DNA of 60,000 nt from Antedon mediterranea (taxonomy: Eukaryota > Echinodermata > Crinoidea > Comatulida > Antedonidae). The position numbers and the translations under genes are program-made. Numbering within the stretch: the stretch's first letter is position 1; each line of letters starts with the position of its first letter. This document shows, piece by piece, positions 1 to 14,500 of the stretch. Where the stretch lies: the NCBI RefSeq assembly GCF_964355755.1, contig NC_092673.1:27039001-27099000 (forward strand), read 5' to 3'. The notes beneath the pieces were generated by a model. The model worked only from the letters and a program-made list of their open reading frames with translations. It was not told where the DNA came from and did no database searches.

Positions 1-1356
1 TGACAGTAGGCCCTGCAGTGGTTCTTCAGTGGAGAGTTTTAGCTTTAATAACCGGCTTCGTATAAATGTTCAAATTAATTAACAATCGTTTATTGACTAA
101 AACGAATCATGCAGAGGAAATAAACATTAGTTTACATTGTCTGTAATGTGTACACCAACCTTGAATCTGTTTGCTATACTAATGATTTTGTATTGTGTTT
201 TCTGAACTTCATATGAGTAATAATTACAATAGAATGGGCGTGTTTATATGACCCAATACTGCAGTGTTGTGTAGTGGTTTTGTATATTGACCGTAATGTG
301 TCATAGTTTTAGTTGAACCGATTTTTTGGGGTTCTCCTATACCAAGTCACATCAATTACTTTTTTAGGAGGAAGAAGAGTACTTGCATGTCACCTTTAGG
401 GGTTAGATTTATATTGAATAATAATCAACCATATTATCAGCATGTAAAAATGAGATTTATAAGGTTCCGCTCCCTTAGGATGAAATTTTCAACTTAAGTT
501 CTAATTGTTCCGTTCAGTGCTTTGTGTAACAGAGAAGTAATAATTTTAAGCTGGCCCTCATTGTTACAAATTCGCCACATTTTTGGCTTCGTACCTTGAG
601 CCTTCATGCACCTATTGTACTGGTGACTTTTGTTCTGTGTGGTTGACTTCAATGACAGGATAAAATTCAGTTTATAGAGTAGAAGTAGGTGAAGATCAAA
701 CAACCCAATAATGAAGGCTAAATTTGTTTCCGACAATGCATTCATTCATAATACATAAATACCTGACATATGGTACCAAGAATTCCATGCATGTGGCACG
801 GGAATCGTACCACTTCCGTTCGGACTATAACAATCAAACATTCTTCATGCCCTATTACTCTAGTAGGCCTACTGCTAGCCTAACATTTTTCCTTTGATGA
901 TGGAAGTGTTCCACAAAATACACCAAGGTATCTTTAGTTATAAAACAAAACAACTTAATTGCATAGCAGAGTTAGAACACCGAATTGCGAAAAAAAAAAG
1001 TTTACAAAGAGTCAACGCATTAAAAACTGACTTAAGCCTACAGTATGTCATGTTTTAATACTTATTTACACACAATTTTGTTTGTCTGTAAGATTCTATT
1101 CCTAAATATGAATAAATAGTGTTCGTACTGTGTGTCAGACACGACTTTGTTGAGTTACATTGTATGCTATACACATCATTTTTTTATGTTAGTATAATTA
1201 AGTAAAAATATTCCTAATTCAATTCAACGTAATAATGATGTAAACCCCTCTGAGATTATACTTACATAATAATACTTGATTTTTGCTGAGCAGTTTTGTC
1301 TAATATAAATTAAATACCCTATTAATAAGGAAATCCTCTGTTCTCTTACGTAATAG
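1..1356. other. Upstream flank or first intron of the ADAMTS-like gene
   Basis: AT-rich DNA with no convincing exon. The signal peptide and first residues of the ADAMTS-like protein must lie here or before the window. One weak candidate is an ATG at 146-148 followed by a short hydrophobic run (MCTPTLNLFAILMILYC) that stops at a TGA soon after. It would need a poor donor (gttttc or gtattg) to join the next exon, so I do not include it in the gene model. Nothing else supportable is seen. Confidence 0.4.
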
Positions 1357-2520
1357 TTACAACCTTTGCTGAGTGCTGAAGATGTTTCAAAGTATTATGA
1401 AGAAGGAAAGGGTAAGACCATACTTTGTATGCAAACAAGAAAGTAGCTTTGGTTACAAATCTTTCTAGCGTTTATCTTCATAAATAACTTTGTTTAAACA
1501 AACCGATTTTGTTTTAACAAAATCCATTATGTTTCAAATATTTTCAGCAAGATATGTTTTTAAGTGAAAAAAAAAGAATCGAGCTGTGAAGTTTGCGAGT
1601 CCAGTCATGAAAGAGATACTCGCTGAAGTTACACAATTTTAAACAAAATCCGTTTTGTTTTTAAATAATAGGAACAGATTACGAAGTGGTCGGTGTTGAT
1701 TCTGACCATGGCTCGAAACGATACAATTTTGAGGCCTTTGGGCGAGATTTGTCGATGATCCTACACGCCGTTGATGATGGTTCTGGCAAACACGAATGTC
1801 ACCATGAAGGAAAGTTGGTTGATGGCTCAGATGCAAGCATTGCCATTGACACCTGCCATGGCTTGGTAAGCTATCACCTCTATTTCCCAAAACGATTACA
1901 TAATCCAATCAAGGCCTAACTAATAAGATTGGAAGACTTTCAGCATTAAATGTACAGTATTACTGGAAACTCAGCCTAAAACTGTGTCTACACTATCAAA
2001 TTTTATGTGACAAAAAATGTGATGTGCCCATATATGGACATAATGATATCATATCAATACCATATTTGAGAGTGTCACTACCAAATTTGGTCATTTTTTT
2101 TTTGTCAAACTAGTTTGATAGTGTAGACAAAGTTTAAATAAAATATACATCCGATTATCTGTAGGCCTACTGTTCTTCACGTTATGATGATATGGAGAAA
2201 TTTTAATAGGCTACAAAAAATCAGCTATAATTATCCCTTCACAACATGAAAAGTTAGAAAAATCTATTCCTGACGACAGTATATTTTCCTAAGGTAGAAA
2301 CTTTTTCAGTTGTTTCATAATCATTAAAATTAATTTTCTGCTTTTTAATTGTATTTGTGTTTTTCAGACTGGTTATATAAGTGTAAACGGTGAACAATAC
2401 TTTATCGCTAAGCTTAGTAACGAGCATGCACGTAAGGTGATGACCGACTTTGAAGACCCTCATATAGTCTTCAAAGGGAATCCATTGAACTCTGACATGA
2501 AATTGAGCAGGAATCGTCGT
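1357..2520 (+). CDS. Prodomain (Pep_M12B type), exons 1-3
   Basis: Exons 1357-1411, 1672-1865 and the first half of 2368-2625 encode residues 1-134. The pattern YEVV, then YNFEAFGRDLSMIL, then a Cys-containing stretch, then IAIDTCHGLTGYISVNGEQY fits the M12B propeptide: a beta-rich fold with a 'C.GL.G.I....YFI' signature that keeps the protease latent. The 1357 exon is short (55 nt) but has a pyrimidine-rich acceptor, a gtaaga donor and the right phase (G|GA) to enter the next exon. The prodomain ends at the furin site 2509-2520. Its N-terminus and the signal peptide are missing. Confidence 0.8.
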
Positions 2521-5500
2521 TCGATTACAAAAAGACCAGAACAAAAATACGCTGAAGTTAATGTTTACGCTGATGTGGCTGTACTGTCTGAACAATTTCA
2601 AAGCGAAGTTGACAACTTGCTTGTGGTATGTCTTTATTTTACATCACATATTATGAGGTAGCCAATCCATTTTCAACAAAGACGAATAAAGCATGCATGT
2701 GTCAGGTGTTGCGGTAAAAATGTTTAGACCACCACCTTGAACTATCCACTTTATATCACTTTGTTATCGATTTTTTTTCCATCTATCAAATTTTGGTTAC
2801 GTCATGTAATAATTAACTTTTTTTCTGCAGGAAATCAAATCATATTTTGAAACTTTTACCACCATCGTTACCGATAATAGGCCCATAAACTTTAATTTTA
2901 GGCCCGTGGCAACTGTTACTTCGGTAAGTATTTTTAATTCATGTTATGAATTTAGTTATGGTTTGTGAACATTCGCATGTTGATATTGATAGTTTTCGTA
3001 AATAAATACGTTAGGTATGTCAAATTAAAACAAAATTATATAAATAAATACATAACAATAACAAAACACAAACAAAAAAATGGTATTGGTTTTACGTTCT
3101 TGGTGGATTGGATATATTATGTCAACGCGTTTTTAAGTCCAACGGTGACGTGTTTTGCTTAATGCTTAACGAAACAACACATTTCGTATAATATTATAAG
3201 GGTTGGGGAACTTGGGGAAAACCGAGAGCAGTTGTTACGTAACAATTGTTTCGATATTTTTATAATGTGCTCTCAATGCTGTTTAGGTTGTACAAAATGC
3301 TGATGTTGATACCTACCTACAAAACTTCTGCAATTCTGTGGAGGATTCTGCTGATATCAGTCTTCTACTTACAAGGTAAATTTTATTATGAAAATTACTA
3401 CTAGGCCCCCCTAGAGGCCTAGGCTAGGCCTACTAGCTAGTGTACTGACTAGAGGGTGGTGACCGACTAAAGTAGGCCCTATGCACTACAGAGCCTCCAC
3501 TTCGTGTTTAATATAAAATGCAAACAGAGTGCCTAGGGCTAGCCTAGTAGCTAGAGACAGGAGAAGTGCTATTATGATATGATGCTGCTCCTTGAAAACC
3601 TTATTTTATATAAATAACAGTATGTACTCATTCTCTGTTTCAGTTTGAATCTAACGTTTAATGGCAATGCAGGAATTACTGGAAAAGCTTCAGATTCAGA
3701 CAACAAACGATGTGTAATTGCCGAATTTGGGGTCAATGTCACTTATGCACCTGTCAACATTGTTCACGAAATTGCGCACTTGTAAGTAAATATCTCTAGT
3801 AAATTCTCTATTCGTTGTTGATTCAATCATTTAATTTATTGGGATTTTATTCTTCTGAAAAATCAATTAATTAAATGCCTTCAAACAAGTTTTAAAAGTA
3901 AATTTTTTCAGGCCAACGTTATTTTTTCCCTTACTACATGCCCACAACATATTAATAAATTATATATTTAAGGTGTTACATTTTTTTTGTTTTACAAACA
4001 GATTCGGTGTTAGGCATGATGGTGAACTTAGTACTTGCAAAAGTCCGAGCTATATAATGGCAGACCGACGACTGCCTGGATCAAAACCGGACAGATGGTC
4101 TAAGTGCAGTAAGCAAGACCTTGAAGCATTTTTACTAAGTGACGATTCTTTCTGGTTGGACAATGAACCTGCAACAATGTACCATTTTAATGATGTTCTC
4201 CAAGGAAGCGTACATGATGATATGGAACAATGCAAGAATGTCTTTCCAGAAACCACCAAAGTTGCAGGAATTGTAAAAAACAGTCAGGTAAACTTCAATA
4301 TTTTTAAAGTATTTTTGATCTATTAGGATTTAGATTTAGTGGAAAATTCATTGAGTACATAACAAACCTAGGTTTGTTCTTGAAAAAGAACTGGTGATGA
4401 CATTTTAGTAGGCCTACTGAATTAGTGCAAGGAGGTGTTGCTTATATTAGTAACTTACTAAATTGTTTTGTTGCATTAAGTTTATCAAAGACCTCAAATT
4501 ATAACCATTTCAAACATAGGAGGCATCAATTTGAATAGAATTGATACACCAGGATTAAGTCTGTTTTGCAGTTTTTTACAGGGCAGTTCTTTTCATTATC
4601 ATTTCTAGAACATCTGTCCGGAAATTAAGTGTGAGGACGACAGTGGAAATATTTACTCCATGATGAAACCTGCTCTTGCTGGTACAGGGTGTGGATCTCA
4701 ATGTATCTGTATTATTGAGAAAGGTCATTACCTTCACAACACAAGACAGTGTACAGGCCCCAATTGCGACATTCCAGAGTAAGTTGATGTAGCCTAATTG
4801 TTTAAATTTTTGACATTTACTTTCCTCTGTCATAATACCTACCTGCCTAAAAGGTAGTGGAGCTTGGTGATTAATATGCTCGAATCCCAAGGTCCAGGCT
4901 TCAATTCTGAACTAAGTCCAGAGTTAAATTCTGACCTAAGTCCAGGGTTCAATCCTGACCTTTACTTCCTGTGCCTCAAACAAAGGAGACTTAGTTTATA
5001 AGCATGATAAATTATAGTTTATCCATCCTGTAATTGATGAGTTACTTGCTTTTGGATGCGTATGAAATAACAAATAATTATTTTTAAAAAGCGGTGCTAC
5101 TGTACAGAACATTTCTTATTAATTTTGTGAAAGGTTACCCATTATTTATTTTTTAACCATTAGTATTCTTCAATGTTTACTATAGTTCTGATTATTTTCT
5201 AGTCCTTGCCTTGATTTGTATTTATGTTTACAATGTTTATAACTTATTTTTGGGTAAATAAAAAAAATAAAGATAGATAATCACCAAAATTGATTCTTTA
5301 AATTTGAGGCAATAATTTTTACACATGAAAATACTATTTTTATTTCAAATAATTACCCAGTGAACGATTGTAAGTTATTTCACGCTGCTTGTTCTGCTTC
5401 ACGGCACAATGAGTGGTGTTTTTGATAGTGTATTGTCAGTGATGTTGCAAATGATATATATATTTAACAGTAAATTTAAATTTTAAACCCCTTAGCTGGT

Positions 5501-8500
5501 TTAAATTAGATGTAAATGTGTATTTTTTTTATAGTACTTTTGTTATTGATGATTTTGTTTTTAATTGGAAGATATATTTGAGAACTAAAATAATTATTTT
5601 GAAAGATACTATAATGTCTGTCACTGTTTTCTTTCTGTTTGTTGTTCAGGTGGACCTCATCAGATTGGGGTGCTTGTGTGGACTGCACTCGGGAACGCTC
5701 AGTCTTATGTGTACTTATTGACGCTGATACTGGAACTATTACCCTTGTATCTGACACAAGTTTATGTCCAGTTGAAGAACCTGCTTCGTCTGAAACCTGT
5801 AACTGCGATGCGACAGAATGTTCTGCAACATGCGGAGTCGACAATTTAACGTAAGTTATTTTAAACTAATATAATCATTGAAATTGAGATACTGTGTGCA
5901 GTACAGTTAATTAACCATATCATAAATAATCAGTTTAAATAAATATTCAGTGTGTCTGCCACCTTCTATCTGAAGTTCTAATGTAGTAGTATGTGCCGCA
6001 TAATTTTCCCTATCAGGTTAAAGGCCCATTCACACTAGGACGATAACGATGGACGATAAATATATAAACATGCATTGGCACTGTCAGTTCACAAAAGATC
6101 AGTATTGTTTGTATCTGAAAATGACATTAAAAAAGGGACACGATAGTAAATAACAATCAACCATGCACTATTCATCATTTCTGGCTTAAGGCCCATTTAC
6201 ATTAGGACGATAACGATGGACGATAAATATATAAACATGCATTTTTTTTACATAAAACAAAATAAATTAGAAAGGTTTTCGTTCTAGAACTATAGGATAA
6301 TCATTTATGCTGTCTTTGATAAAAATAATATTTTTAAAATTCCAATCAAATGACGTCATGATAAATAAAAACAATCAAATCGTTGTATTGTCACGATATT
6401 ATTGCTCTTACTAATCATGACGTCATTTGATTGGACGTGTGAAAATATCATTTTTATCAAAGGAAGCATATATGGTAATTCTATTGTTCTAGAATGAAAA
6501 GTGTTTATATTTCTTTTGTTTTATGTATGAAAAATGCACATTTGTCTATTTATCGTCGATCGTTATCGTCCTAGTGTAAATGGGCCTTAAGCCAGAAATG
6601 ATGAATAGTGCATGGTTGATTGTTATTTACTATTGTGTCTCTTTTTTAATGTCATTTTCAGATACAAACAATACTGATCTTTTGTGAACTGACAGTGCCA
6701 ATGCATCTTTTGTGAACTGACAGTGCCAATGCATCTTTTGTGAACTGACAGTGCCAATAGTGATCTTTTGTGAACTGACAGTGCCAATAGTGATCTTTTG
6801 TGAACTGACAGTGCCAATAGTGATCTTTTGTGAACTGACAGTGCCAATAGTGATCTTTTGTAAACTGACAGTGCCAATAGTCTTTTCAGTGCCAATAGTC
6901 TTTTCAGTGCCAATAGTCTTTTCAGTGCCAATAGTCGAAAAATAGAACCAAAATTAATTTCTCTTTACTTATACATAGAATTTTTTTTATAAGAATTAAA
7001 ACAAAAACGTTTAAAAAAATGTTTTTTTTTCAGTTATATGTATGTAACAGGTAGCTTTAGCGCATGCGGTGCAGCTTGCGGTGCGTCCGTGCAAACTAGA
7101 TCCGTTTTATGCCAGAATAGCAATGGAGTGACAGTTGACAACTCATTCTGTAGCGGCCAAACAGTGCCATCGTCATCTCTGGAATGTACCAACTATGTTA
7201 ATTGTCAGTATCAGACTGGAAGCTATGGAGGTGTAAGTAGTTTTATCTCATTCGATTTATTCAATTTCAATAAACAAAGAAAACATAACAATAACAAAAT
7301 TCATATTGACTGTTTGACATAGATGTGCATATCGATTCAAAGTGATATATGCCTTTAATTTTTGTTGATCTTATAACAAGTCTGGTAGCCTAGTGCTTAG
7401 AATACTTACTGTCATACAGAAAGATCCATGTTCGATTCCTGTACTAGTCCACAAGCTTTAAATGAGTGCTTAGGAAGAATGAGGCGGTGTTGCCATCCTA
7501 CCACATAATGCCAAGGCTTAGTACAGCTCATTCTCCTACATTCAAAATAGAGAGCTTTTGATTTGCGACAACCAACCTATATATATATGATATAAAAATT
7601 TAATCTGTAACTCTGACAGAGTGTTCTAGATGGCATATGATAAATAAATGCCGATTCAAAATAAGCGGGCCTTCGAGTTGTTAATGAAGGCTTGTCTGAC
7701 CATTCCAACATTATCTAGAACTTGTTTGAATAACGTGTTCGTATTTCTACCACGCTTCGAGCATTTGTCATCTTGGAAGAATAGCTTTTTCGTCATCTGA
7801 TCATTATCAGATCTAATCAGATGTGCAGCATAATTTCGTTGCTGGGTTTTGATGAATGTAGATAAATCACATGTCTTACATATATTGTGAATGTCGATGT
7901 TGGTGTAATACAGTTTATAACATTCATCGTCAAGTGTTTTTTCGCCGATAACCATTACGGATCATTCCTAGGTCAGGACAATTGATGTGTCGTCGGGATT
8001 ACCCGTCGTCGGTCATCACTGGACCTAGAAACCATTAAACCTGTGTGAAGGTGGAGAGCGAGGACACAATACCTCTGCATTTGCACAATGAATTAACATG
8101 ACATAGTTTGCTGGTCGGTTCGTCTCAAATCAAAAGCTCCGTAATATGAACACATGACTAACCTTTACCGTATAACAATATGTTCTGATTTTTTATAGTG
8201 TTCATTTACATGTGGGGCTGGATTTCAAACAAGGACAGTGACATGTGTAAATGCAGTAACCGGTGCCCTTGCTGACGACAATTCGTGCATATTGGCTGGC
8301 CTTACCGCGCCGTCTGCCACACGAGCTTGTAATAATGGCAACTGTCCTACTACTACTACTTATATTTACGTTACTACTCCTTTCTCAGATGTAAGTAAAT
8401 AATTCTATGAATTTTGTTAAGGATTAATTAAATTACTCACAATCTGTTTATTTATACACCTCTTTCTGTGTGCGTGTGTGTAGATGATGAGTCTTTGTAG

Positions 8501-11500
8501 TGGGAATAGAAATAGAATTGAAGAACATTATATTAGAACAGCAATTTAACAACAGTTTAATGAATACGCATAAATTGTTTAATCTCATTAATGTCTCATA
8601 ACGATAGTCTAAAAATACATGTTCTTTCACTGTACCCATTGTCGGAGCTTAAAATCTGTAAAGATGTACCCATTTGTAAAATTAAACGTTGAAAACACTC
8701 AACAATTCCTTTTATAAAATAATGAATAATGATTCGATCAACGGTTTACATTAGTTTACATAATAGTGTTTTTTTGTACCAATTTTGATGTATTTAAAAA
8801 ATTTGTTTTTAAAATAGTATTTTAAAAAATTGATTTGCATAATTGCCTACTTTGTAATCAGAATATATCTGTCCGTCTTCTGTTCAGTTTTGGTTGTTAT
8901 ATATAATTTTTTCTGTAAATGATCTTTTTTAGTGTTCAGTAACTTGCGGGACGGGTGAGCAAACACGTACCGTGTCTTGTTCAATTCAAGAAACCAGTGC
9001 AATTGTTGATAACAGTTTCTGTTTAGCTGCTGGGCTTAACGAGCCAGGTACATCCCAAGTTTGTACGCTAAGTGCTTGCCCAGTTCAAACTGTTGCCTTT
9101 ACTACGGGAAGTTTTGATGATGTAAGTTATTTTTTAAATAAATCAAAATACAAATTAGAAAATGAACATTTGGTGCATTATTTTTATATAAATCAATCAG
9201 TAGCTGAATCTCAATGGAGGTACATATAAAATAAGCACTGAAAATTGACAATGCTGTGGGTATCAGTGGCTGGATCTCAATGGAGATACAAAATAAAATA
9301 AGCACCGACAAAATGACAATGCTATGGGTATCAGTAGCTGAATCTCAATGGAGGTACATATAAAATAAGCACTGAAAATTGACAATGCTGTGGGTATCAG
9401 TAGCTGAATCTCAATGGAGGTACATATAAAATAAGCACTGAAAATTGACAATGCTGTGGGTATCAGTGGCTGGATCTCAATTGAGATACAAATAAAATAA
9501 GCAAAATTCTAAATACAAATGATACAGTATTAAAACAGCCAGATAGAAATCGCAGAGCTTTTGAATAACGCTAACCCTTTTAAATAAACTATATAAAAAT
9601 ATGAATTTTACTATTTTATTTAACAAAAAGTTTACTGAAAAAACTGATAACAGAATTTAGAAACTGAGAATTTAAAAACAGCATTTAAAGTTTACAATTA
9701 CAGATCTGAATATACAATAATGTGCCATTAAAGAAAATATTATGATATTAAAATCTCAACAAAATAGAATTACATGTTTTTACAATTTGTTTTTTGTTTC
9801 AGTGTTCGCTTACTTGTGGAGGAGGTGAACAAACAAGAACAGTTGCTTGTTATGTAGTTTCCTCAAATGCAATTGTTGACAATAGTGTGTGTATTGACGC
9901 CGGTCTTGAAATGCCAAGCACGCAGATGTCATGTAACACACAGCAATGTCCTACATATAGTTACGTTGTGCAAGACTGGGAGGTAAGTGTGTTCTTTATA
10001 TACTTTTAAAAGTTTTCTGTTCATTCTTTCATTTCCTTTAATTTTGGGTAGTACATCCATATACAAAACACACAAAACAATGAAAAACAAATTCAACCAA
10101 GAAATGAGCAATAATACCTTCAACAAAAGAAACCTAAAATATTAGGTTGCACCAACAGTGATGCATGCTGGATTATGTGTAATAAAAACACCTCAAGGAT
10201 ATTTTAATCAGAGTGAGACAAATTATATTAAATTAAAACAGAATAGATTGATCATAATTACAACACACCTGATTTTATCCCTGCAATATGATTGGTCAAT
10301 TACGCATCATTTGGAATTAGCCCTATCTAACGATACATTTTGTTCAATTTAGGACTGTTCAGTGACATGTGGTACTGGAGTGGAGATGAGAAACTTATTT
10401 TGTGTTCAAGGCACTATGATAGTGGATAATTCATTCTGTGTATCAGCAGGACTTACTGCGCCAGATACGCAGAGAGATTGTAACACGCAAGTTGCTTGCC
10501 CGACCCGATACGCTTATGTCGTAGGAAGCTTTGGAGGGGTTAGTACTTCATTAATGCTTTTAAAAAGTAAAATGCTACTGACCGTTTTGTAGACAGACTT
10601 AAAAATCTTTCTATCCACGCTTCAGATTGCCCATACAGCGTTTATTTTATGGCATGCCATGCGGCTATGCGTATATCGAGAAAAAAGATAGCCATGTGGA
10701 GTGTCGAGAAACAAAACATTGAGATATGGTTTTATTTTCCGGAGCCACACCAAAGCAGATGTGACGCTTTAGAGGGTTGTTTTGAGTGATTATTGCACAT
10801 TGAATTGCACCATGAGTGCCATGGCTATGAGACATGACATTATTGAATGTGCCTATTTACAACAAAGCACAATAGCCCTAAAACTCTCTCTCTCTACACT
10901 ATCAAACTAGTTTGAAAACAAATTGTGATGTGCCCATATATGGACATAATGATGTTATATCACTACCATATTTAGGCACACTTTTTTTTTGTCAAACTAG
11001 TTTAGATAGTGTAGACAGAGCTTAAAACAAGGTTGTTTTTTATTTTAGTGTTCAGTTACTTGTGGGGCAGGTATGGCAACTAGAACTGTAGAATGCCAAG
11101 ATACCCAGAATAACAATGTGGTAGTGTCTAATAGCTTTTGTGGAGGTACACCACCAACAACTATGACAGACTGTAATTTAGGCATGTGTACTGGAATGTG
11201 AGTATGTCCATAGCTTAGAGCTCTGTCCACATTATCAAACTGGTTTGACAAAAAAGGTGTAATGTGCCCAAATATGGTAGTGATATGACATCATCATGTT
11301 TTGTCACGTAGGGGTTTATTTTGTAGGCAGAGCTCTAGGGGCTTTACTACTGTATTCTAACATCAATAAATAATTTAGCAATGATATTTATCATATTAAA
11401 TATAGCAACCTGTTTATATGGAAAATATGGTTTAATAGCTAACAATACACCTAGAATACATTGAATTATGCAGTAATAGTGTCTGCTTTAAGACATATTG

Positions 11501-14500
11501 TAACATTGAACTATACATTTGAAATGAAATAAAGACTTTTGATGATTAAAATGTCCTTTATAAAATCTAACATTAAAATGAACTGAGTAAAATTTACTGG
11601 AAGGAGTTTTCTGTGATAATAAGATTATTTTTAACAATAATTTATAGGTTCAAAGTTAATAATTTATTGTGTTTTTATTACTCAGGTATCAGTATATTAC
11701 CAACGTATATTCTGTATGCTCTTGCGAAGGAATTCAAACAAGAGATGTGTTCTGTGTTTTTGTAAGTGGCAGTACTTTAGTTAGTGCCACAGACCAAGAT
11801 TGTCTCAACGCTGGCCTCACTAAACCTCCAGAGGCTGCAACATGTACTCCTCCAAGTTCTTGCCAGGCTCCAGTATGGACAGTTGGTACATGGATGGATG
11901 TAAGTCTAAATTAACAAGTTTATAATTCATCAGAGCAATGCAATCAATGCTCAAAAGTGAGCATCCATGACGAGGGACCATATCAATGAAATACAGCCTA
12001 TAATAAGACACAAGAAACATACAGGAAGTTCTTTTTTATCTAGGTGTGTGTTCCCCTACCTTATAAACTAGGGATGTGTTTCCCTACCTTATAAACTAGG
12101 GATGTGTTTCCCTACCTAATCATCTAGGTGTGTGTTCCCCTACCTTATAAACTAGGGATGTGTTTCCCTACCTAATCATCTAGGAGTGTGTTCCCCTACC
12201 TTATAAACTAGGGATGTGTTTCCCTACCTAATCATCTAGGAGTGTGTTCCCCTACCTTATAAACTAGGGATGTGTTTCCCTACCTAATCATCTAGGCGTG
12301 TGTTCTCCTACCTTATAAACTAGGGATGTGTTTCCCTACCTAATCATCTAGGCGTGTGTTCTCCTACCTTATAAACTAGGGATGTGTTTCCCTACCTAAT
12401 CATCTAGGTGTGTGTTCCCCTACCTTATAAACTAGGGATGTGTTTCCCTACCTAATCATCTAGGAGTGTGTTCCCCTACCTTATAAACTAGGGATGTGTT
12501 TCCCTACCTAATCATCTAGGAGTGTGTTCCCCTACCTTATAAACTAGGGATGTGTTTCCCTACCTAATCATCTAGGCGTGTGTTCTCCTACCTTATAAAC
12601 TAGGGATGTGTTTCCCTACCTAATCATCTAGGAGTGTGTTCTCCTACCTTTTCATCTAGGTATGTCTCCCCCTACCTTTTCATCTAGGTATGTCTTCCCT
12701 TTCCTTTTCATCTAGGTGTGTCTTCTCCTACTTTTTCATCTAGGTGTGTCTTCCCCTACTTTTTCATCTAGGTGTGTCTTTCCCCCTACTTTTTCATCTA
12801 GGTGTGTCTTTCCCCCTACCTATTTATCTAGGTGCGTCTTCCCTTAGATACAGTTCTTTCAGGTGTCCTGGGTAGGTGGCGATGTTCAAATTAATGCTAG
12901 GCCATCAAAGGCTAGATGATAGAAACCTTAAAATAAACTTGAGATTGTGTGGAAGTTTCCTTGCCAACCTTGCACCCTGCACAATTGTAAATTAAAATCT
13001 TCTGTTCTTAAATTCTCATCTTAAATGATGTATATGTGTTTTTTTTTCAGTGTTCAGTGACGTGTGGCATTGGCACTGAAACTAGACAGGTATTTTGTAT
13101 TGAGTTTCCTGGAGGGAATACTATTGTAGATGATTCCAATTGCGATCCTAACACCATGCCTGACACTTCTCAAGATTGTAACACAAACAGTGTTTGCCCA
13201 GTGATGTAAGTAAAATTTCTTCCCTCGGTAACAATATTTTCTCAGTGGTGTTGTGTAAATGCTTTTAAGCTTATGGGTACCTGGTAAGGCCAAGGAACAG
13301 CTTTGCGATGAATACTAGCTGTATTATGGAAGTATGTTTCCATAAAAAATGACTGGGTCAATAATAAGTACAGCTCTTAGAAATTTCACAACATTATATC
13401 CATGATATTATTATATATTTTTAAAATGTCAAAGTGGTATAGAAGAAAAATTAACATATTTTCTATATGTAAATACTTCTGTTTCAGGTACAGTTACCTG
13501 ACTTCGACTTGGTCCGAATGTTCTACAACGTGTGGTGAGGGAACGCAGACTCGTACTGTAGGATGTTATCTCATAACTTCTTCTCTGCAACTTGTAGATG
13601 ATGTATTTTGCCAAGACTTTGTCAGACCAGCAGGTGAAAGAGCATGTCCAGACCTTCCCCCTTGTGCTGGTGTCTGGATTGCCACAGTCTGGACAGAGGT
13701 AAGCTTGTTACATCACATGAGCCTTGCTAAACTTATTATGATGATATAATAATGTCCATTTGTTTAGCACCATTCCAACGATCATTGCAGTGCTGTGGAC
13801 TTTTTCAACTACATGCTTCTCAGCTAAGAGTCAAGTCATGTCAGTGCTGCCAATGCTTTTCCTTTTTATCTGTCCACGGCAGTGCCTGTGTGGACTAGTA
13901 CACCAGGGTAAACCCCTACTCATCAACAACATTTGCTGGGTGCACATGATTTTGCGTAGACTGCGCCTATGGTTTATAGTTCTTATCCAAGAAGACTCGT
14001 TCTACCATTTGAACATTGGAGCGAGTAAGCCTTTGCCGATATTATGTCTATGGATTACGGTTCCATTACTCAACACGGCACGATACGCATATTGTATATG
14101 TAGTGATATTTTTCCGTAATTGTACATATCGCATCTGTAAATCCTGCTCATATTCACCATCTAAAGTTCTTCCAATCAAAAAAGATATTTAAATAAAATT
14201 ATAGATCCGTATTTTTAGTTCCCCTTGTATTAGCATATACATGATGATGTGAAGCCATTTTAAGAGTTTTTTATTTCCAACTATTTTAGTGTTCGGTTAC
14301 TTGTGACGTTGGATTCCAAGAACGTACAATTGCTTGTTACTTCTCGAAAGATTCACAAGTAATACTGGATGTAGCTGAGTGCACTGATCCTGAACCACCT
14401 CTAACACGTACATGTTACCTTCAAAGCTGCCCTCTATTGCCTGGTTGCGATGAAACCATTGAGGTATTTGCTGGTGAGGTGTACACGCTGTCTAGCCCGA

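Noticed and set aside
6623-6945. Repeat frames with ALKRLL and VPIVIFCELT units
   Set aside because: Products of the 30-bp tandem array in the 6-kb palindrome; open on both strands.
13760-14119. 119-codon open frame between TSR10 and TSR11
   Set aside because: No family resemblance, no splice sites that keep the TSR frame, and parts recur at 33.8 and 48 kb, so it is a repeat.
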